Source: Coniochaeta sp. PMI_546 (taxonomy: Eukaryota > Ascomycota > Sordariomycetes > Coniochaetales > Coniochaetaceae). From it: a stretch of 64,000 nucleotides of DNA. Location of the stretch: NCBI GenBank assembly GCA_021432605.1, contig MU271146.1:124001-188000 (forward strand). The letters are read 5' to 3'. Under the pieces are notes generated by a model that saw only the letters and a list, made by a program, of their open reading frames with translations, did not search any database and was not told the DNA's origin. Made by a program: the position numbers and the translations under genes. This document shows, piece by piece, positions 1-9,886 of this stretch; position 1 is the stretch's first letter, and each line of letters opens with the position of its first letter.

Positions 1-104
1 GCTGTCTCAATGACAGGCCTTCGTCTCCTGACCCCCCACAAAGAGAAAGGGTCAAGCCGACGGATTTTCTATGCATATAACCCTCCGTGAAATCCTCAGA
101 GTTA

Positions 105-1354
105 CTACTCCTCCTTGACCAAAAGCGGCCTCAGGATCTCCAACGCCCGCCTGCTCTGCTCAGCGCTCAATATCACCGCCCCGGCCCTGGCGGTGGACAG
201 GTAGCTCAGCTCCGCGCTCTCGCCGATCTGCATCTCCTGCACCAGCCGGCCGGCCACGCCGGACACTATCCCCGTAGCCTCGAAGGGCAGGCTGACCAGG
301 TCCAGGAAGATGGGCACCAGGTTGCCCTCGGTGTCGCCGACCAGCGAGTCGCCGAAGATGGGCAGCAAGGCCTTGTCGAGCAGCAGCGAGGGGGCGTCGT
401 CCTGCGCCAGGGTGATGGACAGGAACCTCGGCCGCGACACCAGGGCCGAGACCAGGCCGGCGTACAGCTTGGTGTCCACCGTGTCCACCCAGCTGGGCGT
501 GTGGGCCCCGTTGCCCGTCTGCGTGCGCGTCAGGGACGGCCGGGTGGCGTAGCCGCCGCCGAAGCCGGAGGGGGGCTTCTCGCGGCCCGAACACTGGATC
601 AGCTGCAGGTCCGGGATGATGTAGGGCACCACGTCGCGCTTCTTGAGGGTCTCGAAGGTGCGGACCTGCAGCTCCGCCACGTTGGTCGGGGGAGGGGTGG
701 AGGGTGGCGGGTCGCTGTGGTTGCTGCTCGTGCTCGGGCCGCGGTGGTGGTGGCTTAGGGGGCCCGGGGACCGGAAGCTGGACTCGTCCTCGGAAAAGAC
801 GAAGCCGCGGGCCAGCAGGGCGGTGACGACCGACTGCCGGTCTTTGGTCGGGACCAGGATGAAGTCGGAGTAGTAGGTCGTGATGAAGAAGATGGGCACC
901 CCGGCCAGGGCCAAGGGGGAGGTGAGGTCGACTACGCGCGAGCCGGCGTCCATGCCGGCCGAGATGACGGAGAAGACGGCGTAGGAGTCTTTGGAGGTGG
1001 AGACTCTGCGGGCGGCATCTTTGGGGAGGGAGGCGATGGCAGGGTTGAATAGGGAGGTGGCGAGGGAGGTGTGGCAGACTATGGAGACCTCGATTGGGGT
1101 GATGGAGATGTTGAGGAAGCCCTGGTGGGAGTCGAGGCTCAGGCTGCGAAGGTCGGAGTTGAGGCTGGAGACTTGAGACTGGGGGAGGAGCGTCTGCAAT
1201 ATTGGTTGGAGGAATGTCGTGTAGAGGTTCAGGGGGATGTGGATGAGGGCGAAGGTCCCGTCCTGGGTTGGTGGGTGTATGTTAGCTTGGGAGGTGGTGT
1301 TTGGGGGTTTATCTTTGGGGTGTCACTCACAAGGAAGGATATCTGGGCGTTCAT
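105..1354 (-). CDS. CASTOR-like ACT-domain protein (putative arginine-sensor family)
   Basis: Two exons, complement(105..1262, 1331..1354), 393 aa. The ATG at 1354 is followed by eight codons, then a 68-nt intron with a GTGAGT donor and CCCAG acceptor. The join restores an N-terminus (MNAQISFL-DGTFALIHIPL) matching the way CASTOR/GATS-like proteins begin. The block at about residues 125-164, with LALAGVPIFFITTYYSDFIL, is the hallmark ACT segment of this family. A low-complexity Ser/Pro/His insert follows at about 168-201, then a second conserved half with a Gly-rich stretch and the C-terminal ACT-like repeat. Animal CASTOR proteins bind arginine and relay it to TORC1 through GATOR2; a nutrient-sensing role here is inference from family membership only. 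It has no close gene neighbour upstream. Confidence 0.8.
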
Positions 1355-4300
1355 GATGCCTGGGTGCTCGTGGGACGAGAGGTCGCCCCTCTAGTGCAAT
1401 CTCGTTGTCGGCATTACCCCTCGGATTTTTGTCAAGTGTGGCCTTTCGCGAATCAGATGAGTGCTTGCCAGTATAGAAAGCCGGTCCCGATTCGTAGATT
1501 GAAGTTTATAGTTGAGGCTGTCTAGAAACTGCCTTGACAATGAGGCAGATCCTGAGCGAAAGGTCCAAGGATAAGTGGGAATGCAGATGTATAAATAAGG
1601 TTAGGGACCCTGATCCCGGAGACCAGTCTAAGTCGCTAGTGAGCTGATGGCTTATGGGTTGGGTGCCGTATCTCCTTTTGCACCCATGGGCACACAGCTC
1701 AGACCGGTGTGCGGCCCCCTACACAGAGCGGAGTGTATGGACCAGGGCGGAGCAGAAAGGAGACTTGAGGTGCCGACGGTTTAGGAGTGAAGGTGTTTAG
1801 AAGTGATCATCATGTCATGGTTGGCGTGTGGGGCGCGCTATCGACACGAGTGAGATAGCCTGGCCTTGGGGGGGGACAGGAATAGAGAAGAATACTAGCG
1901 TGGGATGATGATGAGAGTGATGGATGCGACAGCCTTGATTCTTGATTTATGTTCCCTGAATTGTTGCTCTCAGCAGTTCAGGTCTATTATCAGGTCTCAC
2001 GGGTATTATAGCACACCAAACCAAAGAGGTGTTGGGCATGTCATCAACGATGGGGATCTGGGATGGGATGGGGGTATATAACAGGCTGATAGCTGGTGGT
2101 TTAATCATCGAGGTTCTCCTGGTTGCTGATGTGGATGGATCAGGAATTTGTATGCACGACATCGGCCTAGCGACCCTGCTCGAACAAAATGCTTGGCGGC
2201 ATGAGTTCTTAAGGGCTCCCTCTGTGTCTTTTTCGCGTCACGAGAGCTGGTTCGCCATGTGAATTACAAGGAGAAAGGCGTCCGAAAAGGCAGCAAAGAT
2301 CACAGATAGCGTTGCTGGTCAAGGGATTCCCGAGCTAGACATGCTTTCGGCACGACGTGCAGCTCATCATGCGTCTTCATGCAGGCAACGGGACGCAAAG
2401 TCGTGGGGGGCACGGGCTTCTTCATCATGGTACGTACACAGGCTGCTCCATTGTCAGGGTTTTTCTACCTTACACTAGAGTGATCAGACACTAGAGTCCA
2501 GAGTCTAGCAGAACATACATATCTATGGTGTTTATTCACGAAGTCTGGATGAATGAGACACGACATTTGAACTCAGCTGCCGTGGGTAGACTTCATTGAG
2601 CCAATTGCATCTCGCAATGACGGTTCAGCGTTGCCTCGTCTGCGAGATCTGGACGAGAAAAGACACTCGGGCAAAGACGATAGCGGGAGAGGGCATTCCT
2701 GAGTCCTGTCAGCTACTATGTAACACAGTACGTACCACACAGGACTGACTGAGAACGAGGGGTCACACCGAGTCGTGGGTTGGGTTCACCTTGCGGGGAA
2801 GAAAGTGTGGGGTAAAAGTCCCTCACTTGCGCTCCCCTAAGTTCCTGTTAGCTGTGCGCCTGCCGGACGCAGCAAGGGACAACTCAGCAGCACATGTTTA
2901 AAAAAGTGCAATTCTTCTACACTATATCCATGGCCTTCTACGACATTGGCAAGTAGACGTGACGTGACCTGATGTGACGTACAATCACAGGAACTCGCAT
3001 CATTTGCATGCTAGCTTTGCAACAACGCCAAAGTTGTATGTCGACTGAGGGGAAGTGAGGTGGGATACAGCGAGTGTCATCCTCGGCCTGTCCAGATCTG
3101 TCCAGCCGGGATCCCCTTGCTTCCACTTTCCAAATAGCATAACGGATTATCCGTTGTCGGGAGTCAAGAAATAACCTCAGATAGCAATTGTGGGATAACC
3201 ACAAGCGAAAAAGGCCACGATGGAACCCCCCAAAGCTGTTAATCTATACTACCGTGTCTGACGCCAGCTGCCGAGCTAAGAGACTGACGACATGATAACG
3301 GCGGAGACAGCAGGAAAAGATGAGACGGGCTCTTCCGGGAGCTCCCACGCCTTTTGCGGTCTTGTGACTTGCAACTATCATATCTCAGTTATTTTCGTCG
3401 CAAACATGCAGTCAGATTAACAAGACCGCTAATTGTTGCACAACAGAGGGCTCTGTACAGCCTATAGGGATATGTAAGCCGTGCCGTCGCGTTATTCGGC
3501 CAACTGTGACTCCAGAGCGGTAGAGAACCCCGGTCTCCCAAGCAATGCGCTGTTGCTTGTGCTATTGTGACATTGTCCTTCCACGCACCTTGTGTGGCCT
3601 AGAGTCTACACTGGAGGGACACAGAGCGATGCATATCCAGCAACCGCAACCTGCTCGTCAGTATTCCCGGTGGAACTCGAAATGCAAAAGAATTGGTTTC
3701 ATGTCGCGCTCGGTGTCCCTATCGTGTTTCTCTTCGGCCCGAAGCTCGCAACAGATGGATCCCGTAGTGGGTAGCTTTGTTCGGCCGGACATAGAAACCC
3801 GATGGGCATGGCCGCTCTCGGGGCGGTCGTGCAACGACCTATAATGTAAAGTTGTGATCTAGACTAGATATGCCGGAATATTGGACACTTTGTCGCGTGT
3901 CATACGATCATCGAGATATCAGTGATAGCGAATAATGACGTACCATATATCAGGTGTCGATGTGTCGATGGGGTCCAGCGGCTAAGGACCACTCGGGAAG
4001 GTGAGTCTCTGAGAGGTTTAAACAGTTCGAACAAGCCAGACCAGGAGAACTTCCTTCTGTGGAGTCCTTGACGTGTCCCCTTGCTTTATGTGGAAAGACA
4101 GATAGATGCCCCAGTGGTAGTCTGAGTGCGGTGTTGCGATTAATCGATCAAATGCTAATCTGGTGGTCTTATCGTCTGCTGAACGACTACGTATTACAAT
4201 CGTCACTTCATGCGTGCCAAAAAGCTTCGAGGGTATAGACGCTGGTCCAGCCATGAGCCACCCAACTGCCCGATGTGCTTAGGCGAAGCACTAACTCGAT

Positions 4301-4566
4301 CTCATGCAAGATGAAGCCGCTCGACCGTCGATCGTAACTGTCGGAACGTTTCTCCCGGATAGGCAGCCCTCTCTGGCTCCCCGAGCCTCAGAGTGGGCTT
4401 GACGACTCCGATCGAGCCCTTTCACCAGTCATGAATTCCAACAGCAAAAGTACACGTCTATAAGTGCCCACGAATGGCAAAGGCCACCTCTCGTTCGGCA
4501 GCCATACCTCACCCATGCTAATCTGGACCCCTTGCTCAACAGCCATGCAACACGAGCACGACAAAA
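1355..4566. other. Intergenic, 3.2 kb, no gene recognised
   Basis: Only short open frames (below 100 codons) occur on either strand. None shows splice-consistent continuation, a recognisable domain or codon use like the neighbouring genes. No tRNA, tandem repeat or transposon feature was seen. It holds the upstream region of the CASTOR-like gene and the 3' flank of the methyltransferase gene. It is one of the longest gene-free stretches here. Confidence 0.6.
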
Positions 4567-6309
4567 CTACCGCTTGATTCCAACAACAACCAAGTTTCTC
4601 GGACTCTCCCGATAGTCAAACACGCTCTCCACCCACGCATCCCGCACCAAGTCTCCCTGCTCCCGCAAGAATAGCCATCGATCAACAACGATAAGCGACT
4701 CCACCACGCAGGCGCTGAACGCCATCAGACTCCAGACAACGCTAATCTCCCTCTTGCGCGGGCTATACCTCGCCTCGTAGTCCGCAATCTCCTCATCCGT
4801 GATATCTCCCATACGCTCCCTAACCAGATCCGCTTGAGTGGAATGCGCCCCCGTCGTGATCTTGGCCACCGCGCCGCGCACATACGCACCAAACGAGGTG
4901 TAGCAGCTCTTCCGCAGTGACCCGATAATGACAGGGTTCGTGCTGGTGTTGAACGGTGTCGTCTCAGCTTCGTCCACCTGAACATGCGATATGACCCCCT
5001 TGTCCAGGAACACCTTTTGCAGCACAGCCCGATAGAAGTGCCGCGTGAAGAAATCCTCGCTCTCTTTCTCCGTCCAGTTCTGCGGCGCCTGGCACGCCAT
5101 CATCCGCGCCGTGATGTTGAGCCGTATGCCGTGGCCCTCGTAGCTGGACAGTCGCTCGCTCATGGGGAACCCCTGCGGGTCGCGGCGCTCGGACTCGCGC
5201 ACTACGCGGCCGTTGATGGGCTGCAGGCTGGGTCTGTGGAAGGGGGGCTTGTAGGTCGGCGGGCCGAGTTTCTCGGTCATGAGATTATAGCAGCATCCTA
5301 CTATAGCGACGGCGCTGATGGTTGGGTTGAGGACCAGGGAGCGGATGCCGAAGTGGGAGAGGTTGCCGCATGAGTGGATTGAGATGGCCATCATGCGAAG
5401 GTCGTCCTTCGACGGCTGGTCTGTTTGTAGCTGGGACACGACGTCGGTGAGGTCGCCGTTTTCCAATCTGCCTACCACATATTTGATCGAGCCTTTCCCT
5501 TCCTCCGGCAAATAAGTTGTTTGGAGTTCTCTGGTAGGTCTCAGGTCCGTGGCGGCAATATCCTCAGCCGAGAAGCCTAGCCCCTCGACCGCCCTCTTCA
5601 ATGCCTCCGGGTCCTTCTGCTGCGAGGGATCGACCCTGGCCAGCGCCTGCATGTATAGTTTCTTGTTGCGGACCACCTTCTCTGCTTTTGCGATGCCCGC
5701 CATCAGGTCAAGGTGCTTTGCGCCCTCGATGTTGTTTTCCCTGCCCTCAACGGCGACAACATGCCTGTTGTATGGCTCGCTGGCCAGAGCACGGCCTAGG
5801 TAGTTCTGCCCACTCCCGAAATCAACAAAATGCGTCAACTCCCTGCCTGTCACGCCCGCGACCTCGTCTGCGAGCGCGTCGACAAAGTTGGAAAAGCATG
5901 TCACTTCATGAATCTTCTTCTGCTTCATGCCAAGCGTCACCTGCCTTGAAAGCTTTTGGTTCTTGCCCGGCGAGAATGACCGCCGCAAGGAGAGTCTCCG
6001 TATGTCCTTGGCATACTGGAGGAGTGAAGCAGGTGGCCCATCGGGGCTGGATGTGACAGAGTCAAGATCATCTCTCATGAGCAGATCCAGGAGATCTATA
6101 GGTTCACATTGAAGCAAGAACTTCTGCCATTCCTCCGGCAGAGTGGTATAGAAGAGTCCAGGCTCATTTGTGAAGAAATCGAGGATGTGGACGCCGCCAC
6201 AGAGAATGCGGAAGATGTCTGAGTTGTCTGCAAAATGGAGCAGAGACTGGACATAGTCTTCTGCCGACGAGAACTCATCCGAGAATGGGAGATCTCTCTC
6301 TGGCCTCAT
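4567..6309 (-). CDS. METTL25/RRNAD1-type methyltransferase-domain protein
   Basis: Single exon, 580 aa. A Rossmann-type SAM-binding segment lies in the N-terminal half (HFVDFGSGQNYLGRALASEP, about residues 160-180) followed by an acidic strand end (VVAVEGRENN). Further on are CGNLSHFGIRSL and VGCCYNLMTEKLGPP, the arrangement typical of the Methyltransf_32 / METTL25-RRNAD1 family. The N-terminal 130 residues and the C-terminal hydrophobic and aromatic segment also fit. Substrates of this family are poorly defined; a methyltransferase role is inferred from the fold, and the specific target is unknown. It is head-to-head with uS13m, 317 bp between start codons. Start chosen at the first in-frame ATG, which gives a family-like N-terminus. 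Confidence 0.85.
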   Translation of the reverse strand: MRPERDLPFSDEFSSAEDYVQSLLHFADNSDIFRILCGGVHILDFFTNEPGLFYTTLPEEWQKFLLQCEPIDLLDLLMRDDLDSVTSSPDGPPASLLQYAKDIRRLSLRRSFSPGKNQKLSRQVTLGMKQKKIHEVTCFSNFVDALADEVAGVTGRELTHFVDFGSGQNYLGRALASEPYNRHVVAVEGRENNIEGAKHLDLMAGIAKAEKVVRNKKLYMQALARVDPSQQKDPEALKRAVEGLGFSAEDIAATDLRPTRELQTTYLPEEGKGSIKYVVGRLENGDLTDVVSQLQTDQPSKDDLRMMAISIHSCGNLSHFGIRSLVLNPTISAVAIVGCCYNLMTEKLGPPTYKPPFHRPSLQPINGRVVRESERRDPQGFPMSERLSSYEGHGIRLNITARMMACQAPQNWTEKESEDFFTRHFYRAVLQKVFLDKGVISHVQVDEAETTPFNTSTNPVIIGSLRKSCYTSFGAYVRGAVAKITTGAHSTQADLVRERMGDITDEEIADYEARYSPRKREISVVWSLMAFSACVVESLIVVDRWLFLREQGDLVRDAWVESVFDYRESPRNLVVVGIKR

Positions 6310-6626
6310 TTTGCAGGTATGACTTGAACGAGTGACTTAAGACTTAAGGAGAGAATGACATGGCACTTACCGTTGAAGTGACCGTCGTGAAGCTTTCAGA
6401 AAAATTCAGCCAACGAGGCCGGCGATAATTTCTGGCGCTGCACAGAATGAATGACTAACAAACCCGAGCGTAGCGGCCCCACTCAATTTTCGACATCGGC
6501 GCATGCAACCTCACGATCACCAAGCCAAAGACACGCAAACACAACCCGATCGCACTCAATTGCTGCCTTTTCCCGCTGGCCGGCATGCCCACAGCTGAAT
6601 CATAGTCAATTCCACGAGTTGCCAAA
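6310..6626. promoter_or_regulatory. Divergent promoter region, methyltransferase / uS13m
   Basis: 317 bp between two divergently read start codons, so both promoters must lie here or overlap the neighbouring leaders. No clear TATA box was seen. CAAT-like motifs occur but are not diagnostic. Confidence 0.5.
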
Positions 6627-7043
6627 ATGGTGAGCACTTTCACCGCTGCCTCGATCACCCGGTTCCCAAGCTAACGATCGCCGCAGGTCTTCATCCTAGG
6701 AGTCAACTTCCACGAGCAGAAGCTCGTCAAGAAGGCCCTCGAATCATTCTATGCCCTCGGACCCCAGAAGTCTGCTCGCATCCTCGCCAAATATTCAATC
6801 TACCCGATGATGAAAGTCGGCTCCCTACCGCAGCGGACGGTCACGGCGCTGACGGCCGAGCTCTCGTCCATGACGATCGAGAACGACGCGAGGAAGATTG
6901 TGCAGGACAACATCAAGAGGTTACGAGACATCGGCACAGTGAGGGGCAGGAGGCACGCTATGGGACTGCCGGTGCGCGGACAAAGGACGAGGAACCAGAT
7001 ACAGACCGCCAGGAAGCTCAACCGGGTGGAGCGGAGGGGTTGA
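6627..7043 (+). CDS. SWS2: Mitochondrial small-subunit ribosomal protein uS13m
   Basis: Two exons, 6627..6629 and 6687..7043, 119 aa. The first coding exon is only the ATG: the next base starts a 57-nt intron (GTGAGC donor, CTAAC branch site, CGCAG acceptor), and exon 2 opens with VFILGVNFHEQKLVKKALES. The protein is a complete S13: helix-two-turns-helix region (ARILAKYSIYPMMKVGSLPQ) and the basic tail with RDIGTVRGRRHAMGLPVRGQ and TRNQIQTARKLN, the classic S13 signature that contacts 16S-type rRNA at the subunit head. Lack of an obvious cleavable presequence is normal for uS13m, and similarity is to the mitochondrial rather than the cytosolic (S18) type. The stop codon lies inside a hexanucleotide repeat. 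Confidence 0.92.
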
Positions 7044-7061
7044 GGTTGAGGTTGAGGTTGA
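7038..7061 (+). repeat. (GGTTGA)4 hexanucleotide repeat over the uS13m stop codon
   Basis: Four perfect copies of GGTTGA. The TGA in the first copy is the uS13m stop, so each copy carries the same in-frame TGA. Confidence 0.9.
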
Positions 7062-7323
7062 GGCTTGGATGTTGCGGATGGGGGGAATCATGGGAGAAAT
7101 TTGTTTGGAGGTTTACGGGCTGGTTGGTCCAGCAAGGACCAACACTTACATCCGGTCCATACATGGTCGGATGGAGGGCAACGCGCCATCTCCCGAAGGT
7201 CCGAGTATGCAGCTCTGCCGCATATCTCACCCTGTTGTACGAATATGAACGCTAGATTGCTTAGACAAATAGAGCAAGCACGTTTTGCAAACTGCGCCAG
7301 TATGCCAAGATATGCCCCCTCTC

Positions 7324-8844
7324 CTAGAGCGAACTGTGCGGATATCCAGGCAAGTCCTCCGCGAGAAAGTCAAGACCAGGCACCTCATCCTCAAGGACCG
7401 GCTCCCCGTTCCTCCTCAGCTCGCCAGCAACATGATCGACATCTGCCCATACCCTCAGCAGGTTCCCTCCCACCACCTTCGCCGCATCCTCGTCGCTCAC
7501 GCCGCGCGACAACAGCTCCGCAACCAGGTCCGGGAACTTGGACACATCTTCCAGCCCCTTGGGCGTACTTGGGATCCCGTCTAAGTCACTGCCCAGCCCA
7601 ACATGCTCGTACCCAATCAGCTCGCCAATGTGCACAATATGATCAACCACATGCGCCAGCGTCGCGTTCTCCGGTACGAAAGTGGGCAACCCGTCTTCCC
7701 TCCCACTCTCAACGCACGACACAAAGTCCGGCGCAAAGTTGACCATGACCAACGAGTTGCGCTCCTTGACCAACTTCAGCACATGGTCAGGCACATTCCG
7801 CGGGTGCGGACAGACAGCGTACGCCGAGCTGTGGCTGAAGATGACGGGCGCCTTGCTGCCCTCCCAGCCGGACTTGCCAGCGCCCAAGACATCAAGCATG
7901 GTGTCGACGCTCGTATGCGAGAGATCGACAATCATGCCGATCCGATTCATCTCGTTCACCAGCTTGCGGCCTTCGGGACTCACCCCGCCCCAGAAAGGCG
8001 GCGCCTTGCGCAGCGGATCCTCCCAGAGGGCGGCGTCGGCGTACCTGTTGCCGCAGTTGTGCGTGAGCGTGGCGTACCTCACGCCAAGATCATAGAACGC
8101 CCTCAGGTTGGTGGCCGAGTTGCCGATCTGGTGCAAGCCTTCGACGCCAAGCGGGGAGATGAGCCTCCCCGCCTTGAAGTCCCTGACGGCCTCGGCGCTG
8201 TCGCTGCTCGGGCCGAGGACGTGGGGGTAGGCGGCCTTGAGGCGGTTGACGAGGTCGATCTGGTGGTAGGTGGCCGTCACGGAGGAGGTGTAGACTTCGT
8301 CGCTGAAGTCGGTGCCGTTGGGCGGGCAGAGCCAGAAGACGGACCAGAAGGCGCCGCCGTTCTGACCTGCCCTCAGGCGGGGGACGTCGACGTGGCCGAT
8401 CAGGCCGCCTTCCTCCCAGGGCTTGGTGAAGGAGGAGTCGGTGATTTTGTTCTTGTAGATTGCGCGCAGGAGGATGGCGAGGTCATTGTGGCCGTCTACG
8501 ATGTTTTAGTAATTACCGAGACATATGATAGAACAGTCATACGTACCGATCAAGGGGGTGTTAGTGAGGATTCTTCTCACTCGGTTCTCGATGGATTGTG
8601 AGTGAAAGCAGTGAGAGACGGCGGGTGGCAGTCGGACGCTCTGGAGCCAGTCTGGGCGGAATACAGTGCTGAGGATGACGGCTGCGAGAACCAGAAAGGC
8701 GCCTATCCGCTTGACGGGTCTTCCTGTTCGCGCTGTAGTCGTCTGCCCGGCTGCGGTAGGCAGCTGACTGTCGGACTTTGCCATTGCTTCGGATCTGCGC
8801 GTATCACGTTTTCGGACGTTGGCTGTAGTCCTGTCAGCAGCCAT
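7324..8844 (-). CDS. Membrane-anchored dipeptidase, peptidase family M19
   Basis: Two exons, complement(7324..8495, 8547..8844), 489 aa; the 51-nt intron has a GTACGT donor and CGTAG acceptor. Joining the exons recreates the zinc-site motif IDGHNDLAI, giving metal ligands His102 and Asp104. Other M19 landmarks follow: the bridging-Glu region GVEGLHQIG, THNCGNRYADA, IVDLSHTSVDTM, FSHSSAYAV and GLGSDLDGI. M19 enzymes are binuclear zinc dipeptidases acting on varied dipeptides. A hydrophobic segment at about residues 47-62 after a basic N-terminus suggests a signal anchor, so the catalytic domain would face the lumen or outside, unlike the GPI-anchored mammalian enzyme. It is convergent with uS13m and divergent from the RhoGAP gene. 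Confidence 0.92.
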
Positions 8845-9886
8845 TCTTGATGGTACCTTCTTGTCTTACTACAGACTAAGCTATGTGGTATGCCGTAAAT
8901 AGAACTCACGAGATAAATTTATATACAGCTCTCTGGATCAAGCGTGCCCGCTTGTGACTTCACTGGGAATTCGAGCAGCTAGTTATTCGGCATAAACCTC
9001 GCCGACTAAGTGAGCCGTCCACCGTGTTGGCCCTTGATAAGCAAGCACACCATAGCATAGCACCGTGCTAGTTGTCACCAAAAGACACGGTCTGATGTCG
9101 TGCTTCCGGGCTGACCTCGACAGTGCAAGGATTACATATGCACTGTCTGCTTTTCCTCTGATACTTATAAATCATTCAATCGGATCGTATAGTCATACAG
9201 TATATTACTTGTGGAAGTTCAACGTTATATTTCAAGTTTGGATGCGTACTGAGTTAAGGTCGGCTTGATGAATCATTACCAGGGCACTTCCTGGAATCAT
9301 CGAAAGCGTACAGTAAGGTACCTGAGTACCTGTATAACGAGTGGGCATCTCACGTACACTATCTCATTTATCTCACGCGCTATTGTACAGTGTGGTAGAC
9401 CCCTAACCACGGGCTCGTCAGGGGCTGGGGCGCAAATACCTCCGTGTGGCTTGTAATCGTGGCTTTCTGCAGCGGCTGACGTCGTCGTCCAATGACAGCG
9501 GATACGAGCGCCGATTTGATTGCCATGCCAGTGTTTCGTTTCAGCTTTTTCGCTTGACAGACCAGACCAGACCAGGTAAATTCACATAGGTATAGAGTCT
9601 TTGTATCGTGTCACCAGTTGAGACGTCTTGTCGCACTAACAGACCTAGAGCCGCCCACTACGTGAATCAGCTTCACAGCCCTGTTGCCTTGTTACCAACC
9701 TTGTCACCAACCCCCGGAAAGTGGCAGTCGGGCTTGCGCGCCGCTTAGCTGCCAACGCTTGGACGGAGCTGCCAACTATCGCGAATGCCTTCTTCAGCCG
9801 CAGACAACACTCCCAGCATTGAACCTTGAGCGGACCGTAGACCTGAGACGGATATTACTTTGTTTCACCCGAGAGAGGTCGCAATC
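8845..9886. promoter_or_regulatory. Divergent upstream region, dipeptidase / RhoGAP
   Basis: 1.04 kb without a credible open frame. It must hold both promoters and 5' leaders. A GGTACC core with flanking AAGGTACCT at about 9316-9324 belongs to the dispersed palindrome family reported under findings. Confidence 0.5.
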
